Assembly (NCBI GenBank): GCA_020721485.1
Contig: DYMR01000068.1
Location: 3,002-9,596 of the forward strand
Reading direction: 5' to 3'
Length of the DNA: 6,595 nt
Origin: Halothiobacillus neapolitanus
Lineage (GTDB): Bacteria; Pseudomonadota; Gammaproteobacteria; Halothiobacillales; Halothiobacillaceae
This document shows, in pieces, positions 1 through 6,357 of the stretch (position 1 is the stretch's first letter; every line of letters begins with the position of its first letter). Made by a program: the position numbers and the translations under genes. Below the pieces are notes generated by a model, which was not told the DNA's origin, ran no database searches, and saw only the letters and a list, made by a program, of their open reading frames with translations.

Positions 1-79
1 GAGGGGGGAGGGCTGGGGTGGGGGTGGTACAACCCGTCTGATCCTCTCTCGCCAACCCTCTCTTGCAAGGGAGTGGTTG
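1..79. repeat. Intergenic G/C-rich inverted-repeat element (decayed)
   Basis: Non-coding stretch between the left window edge and the dciA stop. The left part (1-28) is almost pure G with short spacers. The right part (42-60) is C/T-rich, and its reverse complement resembles the left part, so the two arms are imperfect inverted copies. Bases 53-79 fold alone: CAACC (reading from 53) pairs with GGTTG (75-79), then 58-62 pairs with 69-73 across a one-base bulge at T74, leaving a six-base loop around TTGCAA. From memory, palindromes of the form CCCTCTCC...GGAGAGGG with GGCTGGGGTGAGGG-like flanks are common dispersed intergenic repeats in Pseudomonas- and Xanthomonas-type genomes. Membership of such a family is inference and needs a genome-wide copy search. 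Confidence 0.5.
3..24 (+). other. Putative G-quadruplex motif
   Basis: Four G-tracts lie on the plus strand at 3-8, 10-12, 15-18 and 20-24, separated by loops of 1, 2 and 1 bases. This satisfies the usual G3+N1-7 pattern with very short loops, which favours a stable parallel fold. Its position just outside a convergent gene pair suggests an effect on transcript ends, if it has any function. It may simply be a by-product of the repeat it sits in. Confidence 0.5.
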
Positions 80-92
80 AACCGGCGGCTTC

Positions 93-656
93 TTAACCTT
101 GTATTTTTGTTGCTAATTCCCCTTTGGATTCTCTTTGGGCTTCTCTGCAATCGCCCTCGCTGGGCGCGTCACGCCCGGCGAGGGCTTTTTGTTGCGCCAA
201 TGGTGGCGCCTCTGCCTGAGCCAACCGAGCCTGAGCCAACTGTACTTGAGCCAACCGTCGAAAGGCTTGGGCGAGGCGGGGGTTGTCCAGATGTTCCGCG
301 ACTTCTAATAAGTGCTGGCGGGTGGCCGGGCTCAGTTGAGCCGGCGGCGCGGCGCGCCGGCGTCGCGGTTCGGGGGCGGAAATGACCCGAACCTCAATGC
401 GCGCAATGCCCTCGAGATTTTTGCTGCGGGCGGCGGTGTTCAGGGCGCTGATCCAGCTCGGCGCCTGAAAACGCGCCTGGGTCGCCGAAGCCGCATCGGT
501 GGCGGCCAGCACCAGCACGGCATCGCGCACATTCAAAACCCGCACGCGGCTGCTGAGTGTGGCCGGAACCACTTCCTGCCAAAAACAATCGAACCAGTGG
601 TTGCGATTCGCGTGGCGGGCGAGCGCGGCGAAGGCGGAAAATTGTGTCGGTTTCAT
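93..656 (-). CDS. dciA: DUF721 / DciA-like protein with extended C-terminus
   Basis: Probable DciA-type (DUF721) protein of 187 residues. Members help load or activate the replicative helicase DnaB in bacteria lacking DnaC. The DUF721 core spans about residues 1-93: an N-terminal helical stretch with W26, then an alternating strand/helix region with the family-like pattern VRDAVLVLAATD...ATQARFQ (residues 43-64) and a closing strand near 86-92. After a basic linker (PEPRRRR, 96-101) comes LSPATRQHLLEVAEHLDNPRLAQAFRRLAQ, the short helical C-terminal segment typical of gammaproteobacterial members, ending near residue 137. The last ~50 residues are low-complexity (repeated LAQ) and are encoded across a 15-bp tandem repeat and an opposite-strand terminator, so they look like a non-conserved extension. 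The ATG at 656 gives a complete domain, but no good Shine-Dalgarno is visible. Divergence from secA matches the Pseudomonas arrangement. Family assignment is fairly secure; the role is from the family. Confidence 0.75.
   Translation of the reverse strand: MKPTQFSAFAALARHANRNHWFDCFWQEVVPATLSSRVRVLNVRDAVLVLAATDAASATQARFQAPSWISALNTAARSKNLEGIARIEVRVISAPEPRRRRAAPPAQLSPATRQHLLEVAEHLDNPRLAQAFRRLAQVQLAQARLAQAEAPPLAQQKALAGRDAPSEGDCREAQRESKGELATKIQG
153..190 (+). terminator. Strong intrinsic terminator inside dciA 3' end
   Basis: Bases 153-166 pair with 172-185 in a 14-bp stem, the only non-Watson-Crick pair being T161-G177. The loop is CGTCA (167-171), and T186-T190 follows directly. The T-tract is on the plus strand only. 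Read on the minus strand, the hairpin is followed by GATTGC, so it should stop rightward transcription but not act as the dciA terminator. It lies within codons 156-168 of the minus-strand dciA frame. The natural client is a plus-strand gene upstream of the window, which by Pseudomonas-type synteny would be lpxC; that identity is inference. Confidence 0.85.
216..260. repeat. Three 15-bp tandem repeats in dciA
   Basis: The decamer CTGAGCCAAC occurs at 216-225 and 231-240, and as TTGAGCCAAC at 246-255, an exact 15-base period. The five bases after each copy are more variable (CGAGC, TGTAC, CGTCG). On the minus strand the array encodes three pentads, RRLAQ, VQLAQ and ARLAQ (residues 133-147). 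The unit length preserves the frame, so copy number can change without breaking the gene. It starts where the conserved DUF721 C-terminal helix ends. Confidence 0.85.
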
Positions 657-788
657 GCGGGAATCTGTCCGAGCGATGCGGGGGAAATACCGGGGGCGCT
701 ACCAATCTGAAGCCATCTACCGTACCATTCCGGCCTATTTGCGTCAGCCCCGCCGGGGGTTCTGCCCGATTTTTCTGATGGTGTGTCC
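657..788. promoter_or_regulatory. Divergent dciA/secA intergenic region
   Basis: This 132-base gap must carry the outward-facing signals for dciA (leftward) and secA (rightward), unless they are read from elsewhere. No convincing sigma-70 promoter pair was found on either strand. It is rich in G runs: CGGGGG occurs at 679-684 and again at 691-696, a 12-base period, and GGGGG at 755-759. No open frame resembling SecM, the secretion monitor upstream of E. coli secA, is visible. Confidence 0.5.
746..774 (+). promoter_or_regulatory. Possible overlapping hairpins in the secA leader
   Basis: Two hairpins share bases and cannot form together. The first pairs 746-751 with 756-761 (four C-G pairs plus an A-T and a G-T pair, loop GCCG). 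The second pairs CGGG (754-757) with CCCG (765-768) around a seven-base loop and is followed by A and then T770-T774, like a short intrinsic terminator. The arrangement resembles an attenuator ahead of secA, but the second stem has only four pairs and the transcript start is unknown. Chance pairing in GC-rich DNA is a real alternative. Confidence 0.2.
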
Positions 789-3557
789 ATGATTGCTAGT
801 CTGCTTCGAAAAATGTTTGGTACCCGCAATGATCGCCTAATTAAGGAAATGCGGCGGCGTGTGGTGCAAATCAATGCCCTCGAACCGCAGATGCAGGCGT
901 TGGACACCGAGACTTTGCGCGGCAAAACCGAAACCTTCCATCAGCGCTGGCAGAACGGCGAAACGCTGGATGATTTGTTGCCCGAAGCGTTTGCGGTGTG
1001 CCGCGAGATGAGCCAGCGGGTGCTGGGGATGCGCCATTTCGATGTGCAGCTCATCGGCGGGATGGCGTTGCATCAAGGAAAAATTGCCGAGATGCGCACC
1101 GGCGAGGGCAAAACCCTGGTGGCGACGCTGGCCGTATACCTGAACGCGCTGACGCGCCAAGGCGTGCATGTGGTGACGGTGAACGATTACCTCGCCCGCC
1201 GGGATGCGGAATGGATGGGTCGGCTGTACACCGCGCTGGGGCTGACGGTTGGCATTGTGGTGCCGAATATGGATCACCACAGCAAATTCGATGCCTACCG
1301 CTGCGATGTGACCTACGCCACCAACAACGAGCTGGGTTTCGATTATCTGCGCGACAACATGGCGTTCAGTGCCGAGCAGGTTATGCAGCGCGAGTTGGTG
1401 TACGCCATTGTCGATGAAGTGGATTCGATCTTGATCGACGAGGCGCGCACGCCGTTGATTATTTCCGGTCCGGCGGCGGATTCTTCCGAGGCGTATCAAA
1501 AAATCAACGGCCTGATTCCCGAGCTGAAAAAGCAAGCGCGCGAAGAGCCGAAAGACGATGAACCCCCGTTGACCGACGATGAGCGCGGCGATTTCACCGT
1601 GGATGAAAAGAACAAGCAGGTCTACCTGACCGAACAGGGCTTCGAACGCGCGGAAAATTTGTTGGTGCAGATCGGGCTGTTGCAGGAAGGCGAATCGCTG
1701 TACGACGCGCACAACATCATGCTGCTCAGCCACCTCAATTCGGCGCTGCGCGCGCACGCCATTTACAAGCGCAATGTCGAATACATCGTGCGCGATAACG
1801 AAATCATCATCGTTGATGAATTTACCGGGCGCACCCTGCCGGGGCGGCGCTGGTCCGAGGGCTTGCATCAAGCGGTCGAAGCGAAAGAAGGCGTGCCGAT
1901 TCAACCGGAAAACCAGACGCTGGCGTCCATTACTTTCCAGAATTATTTCCGGTTGTATAAAAAACTCTCGGGCATGACCGGCACCGCCGACACCGAAGCG
2001 CGCGAGCTGGCGGAGATTTACAACCTCGAAGTGGTGCAGATTCCGACCAACCGATCCGTGCAACGCCAGGATCTGGGCGATTTCGTGTTCCTCACCGCGC
2101 AGGAAAAATACGAGGCCATCGTCAAAGATGTGCAGGCCGCACGCGGGCGCAATCAGCCGGTGCTGGTCGGCACGGCCTCGATTGACGCATCCGAAATTGT
2201 TTCGCGGCTGCTCACGCAGGCGAAGGTGCCGCACAATGTGTTGAACGCCAAACACCACGAGCGCGAGGCGGAAATCATTGCCGAAGCCGGCCGACCGGGC
2301 GCGGTCACCATTGCCACCAACATGGCCGGTCGCGGTACCGACATCATGCTCGGCGGCAATCTGGAGCAAGAGTTGTTGGCGCTGGGCACGGCGGCGAACG
2401 ATGAAGCCAAAGCCCGGGGCAAGACGGAATGGCAGCAACGGCACGAGGCGGCGTTGGCCGCCGGCGGCCTGCATGTGATCGGCACCGAGCGCCACGAATC
2501 GCGGCGGGTCGATAACCAGTTGCGTGGCCGTTCGGGGCGACAGGGCGATCCGGGTTCCACCCGCTTCTTCTTGTCGCTGGAAGATAACCTGATGCGCGTG
2601 TTCGCCTCCGATCGCGTGGGCGGATTGATGAAGAAGCTGGGCATGCAAGCGGGCGAGGCCATCGAGCATCCTTGGGTCACGCGCGCCATCGAAAACGCCC
2701 AGCGCAAGGTGGAAGGCCATAATTTCGATCAACGCAAACACCTGCTCGATTACGACAATGTCGCCAACGAACAGCGCAAGGTGATTTACGACCAGCGCCG
2801 CGCGGTGATGGCGACCACCGACACGGCGGCCATCATTGAACCGATGCGGCGCGATGTGCTGGCGGCGGTGTTCGGGCGCTTTGTGCCGCCGGGCGCGCTG
2901 GAAGAACAGTGGGATGTGCCGGGTCTGACGCAAACGCTGGCGGAGGATTTCGGCCAAGAATTGCCGATCGCCGAGTGGCTGACGCAGGACAAAGACCTGC
3001 ACGCCGAAACCTTGCTCGACAAAATCGTCGAAAGTTTCGAAGAGGATTACCGCATCAAAGAAGCGCTGGCCGGCGCCGATTCGCTGCGTCAATTTGAAAA
3101 GGGCATTTTGTTGCAGGTGCTGGATGGCCGCTGGAAAGAGCATCTGGCGGCGATGGATTATCTGCGCCAAAGCATCGGCTTACGCGGCTATGCGCAAAAA
3201 AATCCGACGCAGGAATATAAGCGCGAAGCCTTCGAAATGTTTGGCCGCTTACTGGATGACATTCATGCCGATGTGATCCAGATCATCAGCCGCTTGAGCA
3301 TCGCGCCGAACCCGCAAGAGGGCGCGCCGGTGATCGACACCCTGCTCGATGAAGTGGTGGAAGCGCAGTATCTGGACGAAAGCCGCCTGCAACTGCGGCA
3401 CGATGCGCCGGACATGGCGGGTGGCGTGGTGCCTGAATCCGCCGAGGCCATACCGGGCAATGTGCCGGTGCGCCAAGAGCCAAAAATTGGCCGCAACGAT
3501 CCCTGCTGGTGTGGCTCGGGTAAAAAGTATAAACAATGTCATGGAAAGCTGGTTTAA
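789..3557 (+). CDS. secA: Preprotein translocase ATPase SecA
   Basis: SecA is the cytoplasmic ATPase that pushes unfolded preproteins through SecYEG. Starting at ATG 789 the protein has 922 residues (E. coli: 901). Walker A MRTGEGKT then falls at 102-109 and the DEVD Walker B at 209-212, exactly the E. coli numbering. An in-frame GTG at 783 would add two residues but shift that match, so ATG is preferred. In order: N-terminal [11 protein letters not shown]; nucleotide-binding domain 1; preprotein cross-linking domain from about 228 (after TPLIISGP) to 370, with an acidic insert; nucleotide-binding domain 2 with NMAGRGTDI and RGRSGRQGD; helical scaffold and wing domains with [13 protein letters not shown]; a variable linker; and a C-terminal zinc site CWC-x8-CH (C906, C908, C917, H918) for SecB and phospholipid binding. 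The ribosome site is weak (GATGG at 777-781). The reading frame is intact. No strong terminator follows, so some readthrough into the DUF945 gene is possible. Confidence 0.98.
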   Translation: MIASLLRKMFGTRNDRLIKEMRRRVVQINALEPQMQALDTETLRGKTETFHQRWQNGETLDDLLPEAFAVCREMSQRVLGMRHFDVQLIGGMALHQGKIAEMRTGEGKTLVATLAVYLNALTRQGVHVVTVNDYLARRDAEWMGRLYTALGLTVGIVVPNMDHHSKFDAYRCDVTYATNNELGFDYLRDNMAFSAEQVMQRELVYAIVDEVDSILIDEARTPLIISGPAADSSEAYQKINGLIPELKKQAREEPKDDEPPLTDDERGDFTVDEKNKQVYLTEQGFERAENLLVQIGLLQEGESLYDAHNIMLLSHLNSALRAHAIYKRNVEYIVRDNEIIIVDEFTGRTLPGRRWSEGLHQAVEAKEGVPIQPENQTLASITFQNYFRLYKKLSGMTGTADTEARELAEIYNLEVVQIPTNRSVQRQDLGDFVFLTAQEKYEAIVKDVQAARGRNQPVLVGTASIDASEIVSRLLTQAKVPHNVLNAKHHEREAEIIAEAGRPGAVTIATNMAGRGTDIMLGGNLEQELLALGTAANDEAKARGKTEWQQRHEAALAAGGLHVIGTERHESRRVDNQLRGRSGRQGDPGSTRFFLSLEDNLMRVFASDRVGGLMKKLGMQAGEAIEHPWVTRAIENAQRKVEGHNFDQRKHLLDYDNVANEQRKVIYDQRRAVMATTDTAAIIEPMRRDVLAAVFGRFVPPGALEEQWDVPGLTQTLAEDFGQELPIAEWLTQDKDLHAETLLDKIVESFEEDYRIKEALAGADSLRQFEKGILLQVLDGRWKEHLAAMDYLRQSIGLRGYAQKNPTQEYKREAFEMFGRLLDDIHADVIQIISRLSIAPNPQEGAPVIDTLLDEVVEAQYLDESRLQLRHDAPDMAGGVVPESAEAIPGNVPVRQEPKIGRNDPCWCGSGKKYKQCHGKLV

Positions 3558-3670
3558 TGCCTGGGTCGATGCTCATTACTCTTTGATTTCATTTGATTCA
3601 CCCACCTTTTTGTGAGTAGTGGGCTAAATCAGATGCACCGTGAGCACGGCGTTCAGTACTAAATTAACTT

Positions 3671-3675
3671 AAGGA
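3671..3675 (+). promoter_or_regulatory. Ribosome binding site of the DUF945 gene
   Basis: AAGGA lies six bases before the ATG at 3682. It fixes that ATG as the start, and the protein then begins directly with a membrane segment. No convincing promoter was found between the secA stop and this site. Confidence 0.7.
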
Positions 3676-3681
3676 TGTGAC

Positions 3682-4995
3682 ATGAATAAGCTGGGTTTGG
3701 TCGCCGCTGTGGTGGTTGTGGGCGCGGTTGCCGCTGCGCCGTTTGTTTCCGGCATGATGATCGAGCAACGCATCAAGGCCTACCAACTGCCGGCCAGCGT
3801 GCCGGTGGGTACGGTGTGGCACCTGGATTCGTATCAGCGCGGGTATTTGCACTCCACCGCATTGTCTACGCTCAGTTTTTCTTCACCGAGCCTGGCGGAG
3901 CCGATGCGCATTCAAATCAAACAAGACATTGACCAAGTACCGGGTTTGGATGGCCGCTTGGCCACGATCCGCACGACTTGGCTGCCGACGCCGGAAGTGA
4001 AAGCCGAGTTGGCCAAGGTGTTGGGCGACAAGGAACCCGTGGCCTTTGATACGGCGGTGCTGTTGACGGGGGCCACCCACACCACCGGCACGATTGCCGC
4101 ATTTTCCATGCCGCAAGCGCAATTCAGCGGCGGCACGATTCGGCTGGATACCGCGAAAGGCGGCGCTTTCGATTTCTTGATGACGGTCGATTCTCTGTCC
4201 GCGCAGGATCCGCAAGACCCGCAGCCGACGGTGCTCAAGGGCATGAAAATCGACGGCAAAGGTGTGATGGCGCCGGACGGGGTGGCTTGGAACAGCGACT
4301 TCAAAATGTCGATTGATTCCTTGGCCGCAGAGCAAGGTCATGTCGATGGCGTGATGATTTCCGGTAACTCGGTTCTCGTGGGCGAGGCGCTGAATACCGG
4401 CGTTGGGATTGACATTAAATCGTTGGATTTCCCCGATCTGCCGGCGGCGGCCAAAGGCATCCACGATGTGGCGATTCATTACCGTCTCGACGGGCTCGAC
4501 AAGACCGCGTTGACGGCGATCACCGAGCAACTGCGTGCGGCGCAGAAAACGGAAGGTTCCGACCCGGAACAAATCAAACAAGCCATCACCATGGCGTTTA
4601 TGACGCAGTTGCCGGCATTGCTGAATCGCGGGGTATCGTTCCAGATCAATCCGTTTGGCTTCACCACGCATGCGGGCAAGGTTGCCTTGAACCTGAGTGT
4701 GACCATGCCGGCCGGGCACGGTTCGGAAGCGCTGAGCAACCCGATGGGGCTGATCGAAGTGTTGACGATCAAAGGCGATTACACCGCGCCGCAAGCGCTG
4801 ATGAGTGAAGCCTTGGGTGAAACCGGTGAAGCGTCTCCGGCGGAAAGCCAAATCAATCAACTGATTCAGGCCGGATACATCAACGCCAACCAAGGGATTT
4901 TGACCACCAATTTCGCCTTTGAACACGGCAAGCTCAGCATCAACGGCAAGCCCGCCGATGACATGCTGGGTGCCTTGGGCGCGCTGGCGCAATAA
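3682..4995 (+). CDS. DUF945 (YdgA-like) membrane-anchored protein
   Basis: A 437-residue protein of the DUF945 family (E. coli YdgA type, 502 residues). The molecular function of the family is not established. Residues 4-26 form one hydrophobic segment (LGLVAAVVVVGAVAAAPFVSG...), either an uncleaved anchor or a signal peptide with possible A-x-A cleavage near 17-19. The rest is soluble and should face the periplasm. Family-like points are the early Y-x-R-G motif (SYQRGYLHS, 50-58; YdgA has YHRGVFSS), alternating strand-rich stretches through the middle, a helix near 296-313 preceding LLNRGVSFQINPF, and the C-terminal LSINGKPADDMLGALG (418-433), which parallels YdgA ITLNGQKMSLEEFVG. I see no cysteine in the whole protein. 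It sits between secA and argJ, and a strong terminator follows. Family call is moderately secure from recalled YdgA sequence; no role is claimed. Confidence 0.75.
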   Translation: MNKLGLVAAVVVVGAVAAAPFVSGMMIEQRIKAYQLPASVPVGTVWHLDSYQRGYLHSTALSTLSFSSPSLAEPMRIQIKQDIDQVPGLDGRLATIRTTWLPTPEVKAELAKVLGDKEPVAFDTAVLLTGATHTTGTIAAFSMPQAQFSGGTIRLDTAKGGAFDFLMTVDSLSAQDPQDPQPTVLKGMKIDGKGVMAPDGVAWNSDFKMSIDSLAAEQGHVDGVMISGNSVLVGEALNTGVGIDIKSLDFPDLPAAAKGIHDVAIHYRLDGLDKTALTAITEQLRAAQKTEGSDPEQIKQAITMAFMTQLPALLNRGVSFQINPFGFTTHAGKVALNLSVTMPAGHGSEALSNPMGLIEVLTIKGDYTAPQALMSEALGETGEASPAESQINQLIQAGYINANQGILTTNFAFEHGKLSINGKPADDMLGALGALAQ

Positions 4996-5018
4996 GCGTC
5001 GCGGCTGAATAGGACGCT

Positions 5019-5050
5019 CGCCGTGGGTTCGCGCCTGCGGCGTTTTTTTT
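5019..5050 (+). terminator. Intrinsic terminator after the DUF945 gene
   Basis: CGCCG (5019-5023) pairs with CGGCG (5038-5042). The stem continues inward through two T-G wobbles and two G-C pairs to a loop at 5028-5033, giving about nine pairs, and is followed by eight T residues (5043-5050). It starts 23 bases after the DUF945 stop and ends 47 bases before argJ, so it separates the two transcripts or limits readthrough into argJ. Confidence 0.85.
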
Positions 5051-5078
5051 GGCCTTTTTCATGGGCCTTTTTTATATA
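5049..5078 (+). promoter_or_regulatory. argJp: Candidate argJ promoter
   Basis: TTGGCC (5049-5054) and TATATA (5073-5078) are separated by 18 bases. Each matches four of six positions of the sigma-70 consensus (TTGACA, TATAAT). Transcription would start near 5085, giving a leader of only about 13 bases that just retains the GAGGG ribosome site. An overlapping TATAAA at 5075-5080 is a better -10 but has no -35 at usable spacing. This is the only plausible promoter between the terminator and argJ, and it is weak. Confidence 0.25.
5051..5073 (+). terminator. Weak second hairpin with T-tract
   Basis: GGCC (5051-5054) can pair with GGCC (5064-5067), loop TTTTTCATG, followed by T5068-T5073. The four-pair stem is too short to be a good terminator alone, but it could back up the strong one just upstream. 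The same bases overlap the spacer of the candidate argJ promoter. Confidence 0.3.
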
Positions 5079-5085
5079 AATCATT

Positions 5086-5091
5086 GAGGGA
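5086..5091 (+). promoter_or_regulatory. Ribosome binding site of argJ
   Basis: GAGGGA ends six bases before the ATG at 5098, good Shine-Dalgarno spacing. It supports that ATG as the argJ start. Confidence 0.75.
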
Positions 5092-5097
5092 ATCATC

Positions 5098-6324
5098 ATG
5101 CCTGTTGGATTAACTGCCCCCGCCCCCGGTTCGTTGCACGCCGTTCCCGGCATTGCCTTGGGCATTGCCCAAGCCGGGGTGCGTAAGCCCAATCGGGATG
5201 ATGTGTTGCTCATCACTTTGCCGCCGACCGCGACGGTGGCCGGGGTGTTCACCCAAAACCGCTACTGCGCGGCGCCGGTGCAGTTGTGCCGGAAGTTTTT
5301 GGCCGAAGCCCGTCCTCGGGCTTTGGTCATCAATACGGGCAATGCCAATGCCGGTACGGGGGACGATGGCCTGCACCGTGCCCAACAAGTTTGCGCCGCT
5401 GTGGCCGCCGCCGTCGGCTGCGCCCCGGAAGAAGTGCTGCCGTTTTCCACCGGCGTGATTATGGAGCCCCTGCCGGTGGATCGCATTGTGGCGGGCATTC
5501 CGGCGGCGCAGGCGAATCTGGCGGAAGACAACTGGCTGCGGGCGGCGGGCGCGATCATGACCACCGACATCGTGGCCAAGGGTAAAACCGCGACCTGCGT
5601 GATCGAGGGGCAAACCGTCACCGTTACCGGCATTGCCAAAGGCTCGGGGATGATTCACCCGAACATGGCCACCATGCTCGGTTATGTCGCCCTGGATGCG
5701 CGCGTGCCGCAGCCGGTGTTGCAGGCGTTGCTGAATACCGTGACGGCGGAGAGTTTCAACCGCGTCACCGTGGATGGCGACACCTCGACCAACGATTCCT
5801 TCCTGCTGATCGCCAATGGCCGCGCCGAGGCGCCGTTGATTGATGCGGAGGACAGCGCGGCCTTCCGCAGTTTGCATGCCGCCGTGGCCGAAGTCGCCGT
5901 GTTCTTGGCGCAAGCCCTGGCGCGCGACGGCGAAGGGGCGACCAAGTTCGTCACCATCGAAGTCGAGCAAGGACGCGACCGCGCCGAATGCGTGCGCATC
6001 GCCAAATCCATTGCCCACAGCCCCTTGGTGAAAACCGCGCTGTTCGCCTCCGACCCCAACTTGGGGCGCATTCTCGCGGCGATTGGCTATGCCGGGGTCG
6101 ATGACCTGGATGTGCGCACCGTGGGGTTGTGGATTGGCGCGGTGGAAGTCGTGCGCGCGGGCGGTCGTTTGCCGAGCTATGTCGAAGCCGATGCCGCCGC
6201 CGTGATGAAGCAAGAAGACATCACTCTGCGCATCACCCTCGGGCGCGGCAGCGCGCGCGACCGGGTGTGGACCTGCGATTTCTCCTACGACTATGTGAAG
6301 ATCAACGCCGAATATCGCTCGTAG
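5098..6324 (+). CDS. argJ: Glutamate N-acetyltransferase ArgJ (ornithine acetyltransferase)
   Basis: ArgJ moves the acetyl group from N2-acetylornithine to glutamate, releasing ornithine and regenerating N-acetylglutamate in the cyclic arginine pathway. Many ArgJ proteins can also acetylate glutamate from acetyl-CoA, but the sequence alone does not settle whether this one does. It is a cytoplasmic N-terminal-nucleophile-type enzyme that cuts itself in two. The self-processing motif [14 protein letters not shown] is at 181-194, so cleavage is expected between A191 and T192, giving an alpha chain (1-191) and a beta chain (192-408) with T192 as nucleophile. STG at 117-119 provides the oxyanion-hole threonine and glycine. 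Other family signatures are [11 protein letters not shown] (78-88), DGDTSTND (226-233), DGEGATKF (277-284), SDPNLGRI (318-325) and the typical C-terminus [10 protein letters not shown]. At 408 residues it is full length and intact. The start is fixed by the Shine-Dalgarno at 5086-5091. Confidence 0.97.
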   Translation: MPVGLTAPAPGSLHAVPGIALGIAQAGVRKPNRDDVLLITLPPTATVAGVFTQNRYCAAPVQLCRKFLAEARPRALVINTGNANAGTGDDGLHRAQQVCAAVAAAVGCAPEEVLPFSTGVIMEPLPVDRIVAGIPAAQANLAEDNWLRAAGAIMTTDIVAKGKTATCVIEGQTVTVTGIAKGSGMIHPNMATMLGYVALDARVPQPVLQALLNTVTAESFNRVTVDGDTSTNDSFLLIANGRAEAPLIDAEDSAAFRSLHAAVAEVAVFLAQALARDGEGATKFVTIEVEQGRDRAECVRIAKSIAHSPLVKTALFASDPNLGRILAAIGYAGVDDLDVRTVGLWIGAVEVVRAGGRLPSYVEADAAAVMKQEDITLRITLGRGSARDRVWTCDFSYDYVKINAEYRS

Positions 6325-6357
6325 TCTGATCGGCACAGCGTATCAACGGATTGCTCA

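Noticed and set aside
77..385. Plus-strand open frame with a hydrophobic N-terminus (LLNLVFLLLIPLWILFGLL)
   Set aside because: It looks like a small membrane protein at first sight, but the strong plus-strand terminator at 153-190 lies inside it, the rest is proline/glutamate repeats read from the dciA tandem array, and no clear Shine-Dalgarno precedes it.
684..716. Minus-strand promoter for dciA: TTCAGA, 16 bases, TATTTC
   Set aside because: It matches only four and three of six consensus positions; too weak to annotate in a region this short.
837..3170. A 777-codon open frame antisense to secA
   Set aside because: It lies wholly within secA, its translation is rich in R, H and Q with no recognisable domain, and long antisense frames are expected opposite GC-rich genes with strong codon bias.
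3558..3681. Possible terminator or promoter between secA and the DUF945 gene
   Set aside because: CCCAC (3601-3605) and GTGGG (3619-3623) give only a five-pair stem enclosing the T run, so it is not a terminator. TTGATT at 3583 and 3593 has no -10 at usable spacing. The small palindrome CCGTGAGCACGG (3638-3649) could be an operator, but nothing supports this.
3883..4992. A 369-codon open frame antisense to the DUF945 gene
   Set aside because: Same reasoning: fully overlapped by a gene with a good ribosome site, a membrane segment and family motifs.
5110..6336. A 408-codon open frame antisense to argJ
   Set aside because: It mirrors argJ almost end to end, has H/G/R-rich composition and no family motif; it is a codon-bias shadow.
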